Shown in pieces: positions 1-7,731 of a DNA stretch of 36,009 nt. The stretch is from contig JAFOCI010000009.1 in the NCBI GenBank assembly GCA_017381365.1, positions 1-36,009 of the forward strand. The letters are read 5' to 3'. Numbering within the stretch: the first letter of the stretch is position 1; the number at the start of each line of letters is the position of its first letter. Origin of the DNA: Treponema sp. GTDB lineage: Bacteria > Spirochaetota > Spirochaetia > Treponematales > Treponemataceae. Under the pieces are notes generated by a model that ran no database searches, was not told the DNA's origin, and saw nothing but the letters and a program-made list of their open reading frames with translations. The position numbers and the translations under genes are program-made.

Positions 1-845
1 GCCGCTAGGGCTAGTCCTGGCGCAAAGCGGCGTGCGGTGGCTGGCAAATTACATATCATTTTGCTTTTTTCCTGCGTTTGCGAATGTAATTTTCGCCATG
101 CCACAAGCCGCGAGGACAATTCCTGGCACAAAGCGACGCCTGAAAGTAGGCGAATTACATATCACTTTGCTACTTTCTTGCGTTTGCGTATGTAATTTCC
201 ACTTTGCCTTAAGCCGCAGAACACTTTTTTTGTGCAAAGCGGTATGCGGTGGCTGGCAAATTACATATCACTTTGCTACTTTTCTGCGTTTGCGAATTTA
301 ATTTCCACTTTGCCAAAAGCCGCGTGGGCAATTGCTGGTGCAAAGCGGCGCTTAACAGCTGGCGAATTACATATCATTTTGCTACTTTTCTGCGTTTGTG
401 AATGTAATTTCCACTTTGCCACAAGCCGCAGAACACATTTTTTGCGCAAAGCGGCGTGCGGTGGCTGGCAAATTACATATCACTTTGCTATTTTCCTGCA
501 TTTGCTAATGTAATTTTCACCCTGCCTTAAGCTGCAGAACACTTTTTTTGTGCAAAGCGGTGTGCGGTGGCTGGCAAATTACATATCACTTTGCTACTTT
601 TCTGCGTTTGCGAATGTAATTTTCGCCCTGCCTTAAGCCGCAGAACACTTTTTTTGTGCAAAGCGGCGCTTAACAGCTGGCGAATTACATATCATTTTGC
701 TACTTTCCTGTGTTTGCGAATGTAATTACCACTTTGTCTTAAGCCGCAGAACACATTTTTTGTGCAAAGCGGCGCTTAAAAGCTAGCAAATTACATATCA
801 TTTTGCTACTTTCTTGCGTTTGCGTATGTAATTTTCGCCCTGCAC
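1..845. repeat. Tandem array of ~106-bp repeats (8 units plus a partial)
   Basis: The landmark TTACATATCA recurs at 49, 155, 261, 367, 473, 579, 686 and 791, a period of 106 bp (one 107, one 105). Units are imperfect copies. Each unit holds an inverted repeat (AATTACAT ... ATGTAATT) around a TGCGTTTGCG segment, and a second one (GCCGC ... GCGGC) around a run of T. The array is cut by the window start, so it probably continues upstream. Because 106 is not a multiple of 3 and frames drift, the open frames through it are not taken as genes. A degenerate half-unit (TTTTCGCCC) recurs near 1005. Function unknown; structured RNA, a nucleoid-protein site or a simple satellite are all possible. Confidence 0.9.
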
Positions 846-990
846 ATAAATGTAGTATGCGAAGTGATTGTGGCGCGGGGAGCGCGAGTGGGGACTGGCG
901 CGGGGCTGGAGTGGTGCCGAAGGCAGGATTTGGCTGTAGCGAGCTTTGCGAGCGGAAGACAAAGACCGAGCGTTAGCGGGCCACGTAAGG
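846..990. other. GC-rich gene-free block between repeats and tetR
   Basis: About 145 bp that is much richer in G and C than anything around it, with repeated GCGAG/GAGCG words. No supported open frame, RNA gene or terminator was recognised. It may be part of the repeat locus or the remnant of a mobile sequence. Confidence 0.5.
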
Positions 991-1030
991 CCCTTTGCAA
1001 ATGGAATTTTCGCCCAAATATAAAAAACTA

Positions 1031-1058
1031 TTGACTTACTTACCGTTCGGTATATATT
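1031..1058 (+). promoter_or_regulatory. tetR promoter with embedded operator
   Basis: TTGACT (1031-1036) and TATATT (1053-1058) are separated by 16 bp. Between them lies the inverted repeat TACCG-TT-CGGTA (1041-1052). An ACCG/CGGT palindrome between -35 and -10 is a typical TetR-family autoregulatory operator. The -10 ends only 8 bp before the ATG at 1067, so the mRNA should be nearly leaderless. Confidence 0.7.
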
Positions 1059-1066
1059 ATTGGGTT

Positions 1067-1642
1067 ATGAATGTTGAAAATACGCGTGACGAGATTCTGG
1101 CGGTTGCCTGCGGGCTTTTTGCGCAAAAGGGTTATGATGCTGTTGGTGTGCAGCAGATTGCGGAACTTTCCAAAATTACTAAGCCTACGCTTTATTATTA
1201 TTTTGGTTCTAAGATTGGGATTTTGAGGGCTTTGATTCAGGAAAAGGGGGCTTTGCTTTATGAGTGTCTTGAGGCGGTCTGCGTTGACAGGCACGATTTT
1301 TTTAATTCTGTGCAGGATATTATTCGGGCGGAAATTGATTTTGCCCGGAGGGAACCTGATTTTTTCCGGCTGCACAGGGCGCTTCTGGATGCCCCGGAAG
1401 ATTCGGAGTATTTCGAAGAATATTCAGAGATGCGCGAAAAGCTGAAAGCCGTTCTTTTGGATTTTTTTGTAAAATCTTCTGAAATTTTTGGGAATATGCG
1501 CAGCAAGGAAAAGTTGTACAGTACGCTTTTCCACAGCGAAATTATTTCTGTTGCGGATAATGTTCTGCGCGGTGTTATTTCTGACGACGATGACACGATT
1601 TATAAAATCACTCATTCGTTTATTTATGGTTTTGCCGACTAA
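1067..1642 (+). CDS. TetR/AcrR-family transcriptional regulator
   Basis: A protein of 191 aa, the usual TetR-family length. The N-terminal helix-turn-helix is clear: TRDEILAVACGLFAQKGYDA, then IAELSKITKPTLYYYFGSK, the family's recognition helix with its tyrosine-rich end. The C-terminal ligand-binding half is variable and gives no ligand. The frame is open upstream to 995, but that part runs through the promoter and a repeat remnant, so the ATG at 1067, just after the -10, is preferred. It probably represses itself through the palindrome in its promoter. The next gene, malQ, has its own promoter; whether this regulator controls it is unknown. Confidence 0.88.
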   Translation: MNVENTRDEILAVACGLFAQKGYDAVGVQQIAELSKITKPTLYYYFGSKIGILRALIQEKGALLYECLEAVCVDRHDFFNSVQDIIRAEIDFARREPDFFRLHRALLDAPEDSEYFEEYSEMREKLKAVLLDFFVKSSEIFGNMRSKEKLYSTLFHSEIISVADNVLRGVISDDDDTIYKITHSFIYGFAD

Positions 1643-1755
1643 AAATTTACAGAAATTAAAAAAAACAATAAATGTCAATCAATTGTTGAAACAATCTTCT
1701 TGACTTTTTATGGGAGGAAAAAACAAGATTTTCATCAAAAATATGGAAATCGTGT

Positions 1756-1761
1756 TATAAT
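1756..1761 (+). promoter_or_regulatory. -10 hexamer of malQ
   Basis: A perfect TATAAT sits 7 bp before the ATG at 1769. No ribosome-binding site precedes that ATG, so a leaderless transcript is predicted. The -35 is weak. Confidence 0.6.
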
Positions 1762-1768
1762 GAAAATT

Positions 1769-3820
1769 ATGAAAAATTTAGAAAAAGCTATTGGTACTTC
1801 CATTCCTTTGGGAGCAATTTACACAGAAAAGAAAGACGGCACCGTTATTGGTGAATATACAGATTTACCAGAATTTGCAAAATTCTGTAAGAAAGCAGGT
1901 TTTACGCTTCTTCAGCTTTTGCCGGTAAATGATACTGGAACTCAGAGCTCGCCTTACAGCGGTTTAAGTGCGTTTGCCCTTCATCCTATTTTTATTGACA
2001 TTCGCGCTTTACCGGAATTTGAAGCTGCTTACAAAGATGATGCTGCATTCAAAAAAGCTTATGACAAAATGTTAAAGGATTTTCCTTACAGTCAGGCTGG
2101 ACGCTTTAATTACATGGGCATTCTTAACGCTAAAACAGCCCTTTTGAACATGCTTTACGAAAAATCAGAAGTTGCTAAAACTGGTGAAGCTGATGAAGCG
2201 CTTGCAAAATGGATTAAGAAAAATTCATGGATTATAAGCTATGCTGTTTATAAAAATCTTAAGGTTCAGTACAACCAGGCAAGCTGGAAAGAATGGAAAA
2301 AATCTGACCAGCTGATTGGCGCAAAAGAAATTAAAAAGCGCTGGTCTGATAAATCTATGGCAAAAGCTCATCTTTTCTTTGCATGGACTCAGATGCGGGC
2401 AAACGAACAGTTTAAGGCTGCAACTGACGCTGTAAAAAAGGCTGGAATAATTCTTAAGGGCGATATGCCTATTTTGATGAATGAAGACTCTTGTGATGCA
2501 TGGGCAGAACCTGAAATTTTCAATCACAATCTTAGAGCCGGTTCTCCTGTTGACGGCGAAAATCCTACTGGACAGAACTGGGGATTTCCAACTTATGACT
2601 GGGAAAATCTTAAGGCTCGCAAATATGACTGGTGGATTGACCGCTTGAAGAACGCTGAACAGTATTATGGAGCTTATCGTCTTGACCACATTCTTGGCTT
2701 CTTCAGAATCTGGGCTATTCCTGCTCGCGATACAACTGCTATTCTGGGACACACAGTTCCTTACGTACCAATGAGCCGCGACGACCTTCACAACATCGGT
2801 TTTGATGACGGACGAATCCGCTGGTTGAGCCAGCCTCATGTAAATACTGGCCTTATCGAAGACATTACATGGAATCATCAGAGTGCCACATCTATTCTAA
2901 GCAAATTTATGGACCGCATTGGCAATGAAGAGCTTTGGCTTTTCAAGAGTTCTATTACCGGTGACAAAGACATTTACGAGGCTGACTTGAGCGCCTTCTG
3001 CGAAGGCGATGCTGCTCAGCGCTGTAAAGATGCATTGAGCAAGGCATGGCAGAACCGCTGTCTTATTGAAGTTACTCCAGATCACTTTGTTCCTGTATGG
3101 ACTTACTATACTTCTACTGCATGGGGAACTTTAAATGACGGCGAAAAGAACGCATTGAAAAATCTTATCAGCGGAAAAGAATGGGAACAGAACAAACTTT
3201 GGGAAACTCAGTCAGATGAGATTCTTTCTACTCTCACTAAATCGGTAAAGATGGTGCCTTGTGGAGAGGATCTTGGTGCAGAATTACCTTGCTTGCCACA
3301 CGTTATGGAAAAGAACGGAATTCTTGGATTGCGCGTAAACCGCTGGACTCGCCGCTGGTCAGAAGGTGGCCAGCCTTACGTTCCAATGAATCAGATTACT
3401 TACCTTTCAGTTACAACTACTTCTGTTCACGATTCTACAACTGTACGTCAGTGGTGGCAGGAAGACCGTAACGGAGCAAGTCTCTTTGTACGCACAAATC
3501 CCTGGGCTTTTGGAGTTGACGGTTTTGACAGCGGAAGAATTGACCAGATTGCAAACTCTCCATTCAGTCCTGAAATTGCAGAGAGCTACCTTAAAGGTGT
3601 TGCAACTGCAAATTCTGTCTGGATCATCAATCCTTTGCAGGATTATATGTCTATGGAACAGAAATACTGGCTTGCTGATTCAAATGCAGAACGCGTTAAT
3701 GTTCCTGGCAGCGTAAATGACTTTAACTGGACTTACAGAATGCCGGTGACAGTTGAAACTTTGGAAAAAGACGATAGCTTGATTGGTAAAATCAAGAATA
3801 TTGTTGCAATGCACCGTTAG
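1769..3820 (+). CDS. malQ: 4-alpha-glucanotransferase (amylomaltase, GH77)
   Basis: Transfers alpha-1,4-glucan segments between maltodextrins and releases glucose, in the cytoplasm. From the ATG at 1769 the protein is 683 aa, at the long end for GH77. The GH77 start (SPYSGLSAFALHPIFIDI) is at the N-terminus. The nucleophile is Asp306 in YRLDHILGFFRIW, the acid/base Glu is at about 500 in CGEDLGAELPCLPHVM, and a late HDSTTVRQWW block matches the family's HD motif. An in-frame ATG at 1760 overlaps the -10 hexamer, and frames further up cross the promoter, so 1769 is the preferred start. A large GH13 protein follows 127 bp downstream on the same strand, which suggests a shared starch or maltodextrin pathway. 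Confidence 0.93.
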   Translation: MKNLEKAIGTSIPLGAIYTEKKDGTVIGEYTDLPEFAKFCKKAGFTLLQLLPVNDTGTQSSPYSGLSAFALHPIFIDIRALPEFEAAYKDDAAFKKAYDKMLKDFPYSQAGRFNYMGILNAKTALLNMLYEKSEVAKTGEADEALAKWIKKNSWIISYAVYKNLKVQYNQASWKEWKKSDQLIGAKEIKKRWSDKSMAKAHLFFAWTQMRANEQFKAATDAVKKAGIILKGDMPILMNEDSCDAWAEPEIFNHNLRAGSPVDGENPTGQNWGFPTYDWENLKARKYDWWIDRLKNAEQYYGAYRLDHILGFFRIWAIPARDTTAILGHTVPYVPMSRDDLHNIGFDDGRIRWLSQPHVNTGLIEDITWNHQSATSILSKFMDRIGNEELWLFKSSITGDKDIYEADLSAFCEGDAAQRCKDALSKAWQNRCLIEVTPDHFVPVWTYYTSTAWGTLNDGEKNALKNLISGKEWEQNKLWETQSDEILSTLTKSVKMVPCGEDLGAELPCLPHVMEKNGILGLRVNRWTRRWSEGGQPYVPMNQITYLSVTTTSVHDSTTVRQWWQEDRNGASLFVRTNPWAFGVDGFDSGRIDQIANSPFSPEIAESYLKGVATANSVWIINPLQDYMSMEQKYWLADSNAERVNVPGSVNDFNWTYRMPVTVETLEKDDSLIGKIKNIVAMHR

Positions 3821-3900
3821 AAATAATCATCCTGATTATTTCTAACTTTAAATTGCTTCGCAATTTATCGTACTCGTCGCACATCCATGTGCGACGATGT
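3819..3900. other. Three consecutive hairpins between malQ and the GH13 gene
   Basis: Three near-perfect stems follow each other: AGAAATAATC/GATTATTTCT starting at the malQ stop codon, AAATTGC/GCAATTT, and CGTCGCACAT/ATGTGCGACG. None has a strong T-run, so they look more like mRNA stabilising or processing structures, or REP-like repeats, than simple terminators. The core of the third recurs near 28798. Confidence 0.6.
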
Positions 3901-3947
3901 TTTGAAATATGGATTCTTAGAAAACATTATAAAAGTGAGGAAATGAA

Positions 3948-6900
3948 ATGGAATTATCTTACAACGAATTTCATGTAGGCCGAAAAATCCGCGACATCTG
4001 TAAATTTGATGAAAGGCTCTACTCTTCAAGCGGTAACGTTATTTTGGGAAATCTTCCTGCCGTTAGAAAATTTGCTGAAAAATTGAATGCCTACTTTGAT
4101 GAAAAGGGACAGAAAGATAAGCGCATTGCTGTTGGTTCTTTGAACGCAATGGGTTTGATTGATGAAGTTTTCCACTATGTTTGTATGCTTTATCGTCGTG
4201 ATAAGCTTACAACTGCATTCAAAACTGTGCTTGTAAATCTTGATAATGAATATACAAAAGAAGCTGTTGATAATATGCTTCTTGAATTCATGGCTGAATT
4301 TCCACCTGTAGAAGTTTACCAGGGAAAAATCACTGCAGAAGCTTACCTTGCAAAAGATGCTATGGATGCAGGAACTGGCGTTATGCGCTCAAACCGCGAA
4401 CAGACTCTTGAAGAACTGATTTTGCTTCACCTTGCAAACGAAAACCCTGCATTCAAGCCATTTGCAATTCTTTTTGACGACAAGGAACTTCAGAAAAATC
4501 CTATGTACGATAGTGCATGGGCTACAATTCAGAAATCTTTCCAGGGGCTTCCAACATTTGGTCCGTTCAATCATGACCTTATCGGAATGCTCCGCGAACC
4601 AGTTGTTTTCAGTCCAAACAGCCTGAAAGGACAGCTGGACTATATCCGTCAGTATTGGACAGACTTGCTGGGCGAATGGCTCCGTCGTCTTCTAGCCGGA
4701 ATTGACACTCTTACAGAAGAAGAAAAAATGTTCATGACTTTCAACCCAATCAATGGTGGCGAAGTGAACATGGAAGCTTACAACTACGACAATCTGATGA
4801 AAGAATACGAAAGATTCTCTCCAGACCGTGAATGGATGCCTTGCGTAGTTTTGATGGCAAAAACTGTACTTGTATGGCTTGATCAGCTTACTAAAAAATA
4901 CAATCGCCCTATTACTCGCCTTGACCAGATTCCAGATGAAGAACTTGATACTTTGCGCGATGAAGGCTTTACTGGCTTATGGCTTATAGGTTTGTGGAGC
5001 CGTTCAAATGCTTCAAAACGCATCAAACAGCTTTGCGGTAATCCAGAAGCAGCTGCATCTGCATACTCTTTGTATGACTATAACATTGCAGAAAACATTG
5101 GTGGTTGGGATGCACTTTCAAATCTCCGCACACGTTTGTGGCAGCGCGGTATTCGTCTTGCTTCTGATATGGTTCCAAACCACACTGGTATGGACAGCGA
5201 ATGGATTGTAAACCGCCCAGACCTTTTTGTTCAGCGTCGAGATCTTCCATCTTCTTCTTACACATTTAATGGCGAAAATCTTTCCTGGGATCCAAATGTT
5301 GGTGTATGGCTTGAAGATCACTATTACAACCACTCTGACTGTTCCGTTGTATTTAAGCGCGTAGACTTCCGCAATGGCGACACTCGTTACATTTACCACG
5401 GAAACGATGGTACTGGTATGCCTTGGAACGATACTGCTCAGATTGACTTCCTGAATCCAGAAGCCCGCGAAGCTGTAATGCAGGATATTCTCCATGTTGC
5501 AAGAAACTTCCCAATCATCCGCTTTGATGCAGCTATGGTTCTTGCAAAAAAATCTATCCGCCGCTTGTGGTATCCAGAGCCAGGACACGGAGGAGACATC
5601 TACTCTCGCTCTGAAAGTGCTCTTACAAGTGCAGAATTTGAAGCTCGCATTCCTAATGAATTCTGGCGCGAAGTTGTTGACCGCGTTGCAAAAGAAGTTC
5701 CAGACACACTTTTGCTTGCAGAAGCATTCTGGATGATGGAAGGCTACTTTGTTCGTACTCTTGGTATGCACCGCGTTTATAACTCTGCCTTCATGAACAT
5801 GCTCAAGAAGGAAGAAAACCAGAAATATCGTGACTCTGTAAAGAACACAATCAAGTTCGATCCTCAGATTCTTAAACGCTATGTAAACTTCATGAACAAC
5901 CCTGATGAAGACACAGCAGTTGCTCAGTTCGGAAAAGATGACAAATACTTTGGTGTTTGTACTTTGATGATTACAATGCCAGGTCTTCCAATGTTCGGTC
6001 ACGGACAGATTGAAGGCTTTGAAGAAAAATACGGTATGGAATTCACAAAGGCTTACAGAAATGAATCTCCAGATCAGAATCTTATTAACCGCCACTGGCA
6101 CGACATTTTCCCTCTTATGAAAAAGCGTTATATTTTCGCAAATGTTGAAAACTTCCTTTTCTACGATGTATGGGATAACGGCGGTGTAAACGAAAATATT
6201 TTCGCTTACTCTAACAGCGCAGGAAACGAATATTCAGTTGTTTTCTACAACAACAAATATGACCGCGCACAGGGATGGATTAAACAGTCCTGTGAATACG
6301 CTGTAAAAGTTGGTGAAGGTGAAGAACAGCACGTTGAAATGCGCTCTAAATCAATTTCAGAAGGTTTGAATCTTCACGCAGAAGATAACAAGTTCGTAAT
6401 CTTCCGAGAACACCACTCAGGCTTGTGGTTCATCCGCCGCTCTAAGGAAATCTGTGAACGCGGTATGTACATTGGTTTGAATGGATTTGAATATCAGGTT
6501 TACATGGATATTAAGGAAGTTACTGACGGTGCTGACCGCAAATACCAGATTTTGTGCGATACACTTCAGGGCCGCGGATGCTATGACCTTGAAACAGAAT
6601 GGCAGGAAATCTGTTACCGGGAACTTTATCAGACACTCAGCGCTTATGCTACAACTGTAATTCCTGCAGTTCACAGCATGGTTCAGCCAGCAGCAGGTAA
6701 GATTTCTGATGCAGAAATCAAAAAACAGCTTAAAGAAGTTATCTCTTCTGCAGAAAATGCTGCTGTTGCATTCTATGAAATGGCTGCTAAATACGCTGGA
6801 GAAGCAAAACTTTCTGCTGCTGACAAACAGTACAAAGAATTTGCAAAACTGACAGAAAAAGTGCTGCTTTTGAATAATGAAAATAAAGCAAAAGTTAGCG

Positions 6901-7547
6901 AAGACATCATCGCAAGTCTTAAAAAGGCAAAGAACGCAGATTCTTATCTTCAGACTTTATTCGGAACAGACAAGAATCTTCCTGAACAGCTGATTTGTTT
7001 TGCAATGGTAAAAGAGCTTGCAGCTCTTGGTCTTGCAGAAAAATGGGCATTTGCTCGTAAGTTTGCTGAATATCTTACAAGCGCAGGTATTAATCTTGGT
7101 GATACACGCAACAACATCAACAGACTGTTCATTCTTTCTACAGTTTGCAACGCTGCTGCTATTGCAAAAGACGAAAAAACTGCACTTTACAAAATCGTTA
7201 AGCTTATGTGTGAAGGCGAAAAAGCTGTAACTCTTACAGGTGCCAACTGCTATGACGGCATTGTCTGGTTCAATAAAGAAACTTCTGACTGGACTCTTGC
7301 TCATGGATTTGCAGTCGCTTTAATGGACGAAAAGAACGAAGACGCTGCTGTAAAAGCATTTGCAACTCTTGTAAAAGCAAAAGACAATGCAGAATACAAA
7401 TGCGAAGAATTCTTAAAACCTTTTGCTCCAAAAGAAAAAACTGCTAAGAAAACTGCGGCAAAAGCAACAAAAAAAGCAAAAGACGATTCAGAAAAAAAAT
7501 CTGAAAAGCCAGCTAAAAAGACAGCTGCTAAAAAGTCTAAGAAATAG
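3948..7547 (+). CDS. Large GH13 alpha-amylase-family protein with lysine-rich tail
   Basis: A 1199-aa protein. An N-terminal part of about 340 aa precedes a GH13 barrel (about 340-830) that begins LDTLRDEGFTGLWLIGLWSR. Catalytic candidates are Asp527 in IIRFDAAMVL, Glu592 in LLLAEAFW and Asp653 or Asp655 in NNPDEDTA, where GH13 enzymes usually have NHD. A helical region follows to about 1160, then a tail of about 38 residues with 17 lysines, plus alanine and threonine, resembling histone H1. No signal peptide is seen, so it is probably cytoplasmic and acts on the glycogen or maltodextrin pool with malQ. A GAGG ribosome-binding site 7 nt before the ATG at 3948 sets the start. Exact substrate unknown. 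Confidence 0.85.
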   Translation: MELSYNEFHVGRKIRDICKFDERLYSSSGNVILGNLPAVRKFAEKLNAYFDEKGQKDKRIAVGSLNAMGLIDEVFHYVCMLYRRDKLTTAFKTVLVNLDNEYTKEAVDNMLLEFMAEFPPVEVYQGKITAEAYLAKDAMDAGTGVMRSNREQTLEELILLHLANENPAFKPFAILFDDKELQKNPMYDSAWATIQKSFQGLPTFGPFNHDLIGMLREPVVFSPNSLKGQLDYIRQYWTDLLGEWLRRLLAGIDTLTEEEKMFMTFNPINGGEVNMEAYNYDNLMKEYERFSPDREWMPCVVLMAKTVLVWLDQLTKKYNRPITRLDQIPDEELDTLRDEGFTGLWLIGLWSRSNASKRIKQLCGNPEAAASAYSLYDYNIAENIGGWDALSNLRTRLWQRGIRLASDMVPNHTGMDSEWIVNRPDLFVQRRDLPSSSYTFNGENLSWDPNVGVWLEDHYYNHSDCSVVFKRVDFRNGDTRYIYHGNDGTGMPWNDTAQIDFLNPEAREAVMQDILHVARNFPIIRFDAAMVLAKKSIRRLWYPEPGHGGDIYSRSESALTSAEFEARIPNEFWREVVDRVAKEVPDTLLLAEAFWMMEGYFVRTLGMHRVYNSAFMNMLKKEENQKYRDSVKNTIKFDPQILKRYVNFMNNPDEDTAVAQFGKDDKYFGVCTLMITMPGLPMFGHGQIEGFEEKYGMEFTKAYRNESPDQNLINRHWHDIFPLMKKRYIFANVENFLFYDVWDNGGVNENIFAYSNSAGNEYSVVFYNNKYDRAQGWIKQSCEYAVKVGEGEEQHVEMRSKSISEGLNLHAEDNKFVIFREHHSGLWFIRRSKEICERGMYIGLNGFEYQVYMDIKEVTDGADRKYQILCDTLQGRGCYDLETEWQEICYRELYQTLSAYATTVIPAVHSMVQPAAGKISDAEIKKQLKEVISSAENAAVAFYEMAAKYAGEAKLSAADKQYKEFAKLTEKVLLLNNENKAKVSEDIIASLKKAKNADSYLQTLFGTDKNLPEQLICFAMVKELAALGLAEKWAFARKFAEYLTSAGINLGDTRNNINRLFILSTVCNAAAIAKDEKTALYKIVKLMCEGEKAVTLTGANCYDGIVWFNKETSDWTLAHGFAVALMDEKNEDAAVKAFATLVKAKDNAEYKCEEFLKPFAPKEKTAKKTAAKATKKAKDDSEKKSEKPAKKTAAKKSKK

Positions 7548-7567
7548 CTTTTATAACTGAAAATCAA

Positions 7568-7696
7568 ATGGGGCTGTCCCAAAAGTAATGAGTGTAGCGC
7601 TCATTGAGCCCGTCGAAATGACTGCTACACTAAATGTGGTGGTTTCGATAAACTCAACCACCGTAATGCAAACTTATTGGACAGCCTCATTTTTTA
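7568..7696. repeat. MITE-like element forming a terminator
   Basis: The ends are inverted repeats: ATGGGGCTGTCC at the left and GGACAGCCTCAT at the right (11 of 12 paired), with weaker pairing inward. The right end runs into TTTTTT. Internal stems GAGTGTAGC/GCTACACT and GGTGGTT/AACCACC are nested inside. GGCTGTCC-type ends are common in insertion sequences, and there is no coding space, so a non-autonomous element is likely. It lies where transcription from the GH13 gene should stop. Confidence 0.6.
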
Positions 7697-7731
7697 TAAG
7701 TATAGCAGGTTGATTGAAACTAAAATTAATC

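Noticed and set aside
32..513. Open frames of 89 and 93 aa in the repeat array with similar proteins
   Set aside because: The similarity simply reflects the 106-bp repeat; the frame changes between units and there is no ribosome-binding site.
1..845. Could the array be CRISPR?
   Set aside because: The whole 106-bp unit is repeated, with no unique spacers and no cas genes.
2225..2878. 217-aa minus-strand open frame
   Set aside because: Antisense to malQ, with no start signal.
5118..6101. 327-aa minus-strand open frame
   Set aside because: Lies antisense inside the GH13 catalytic domain, whose motifs are clear; no family resemblance.
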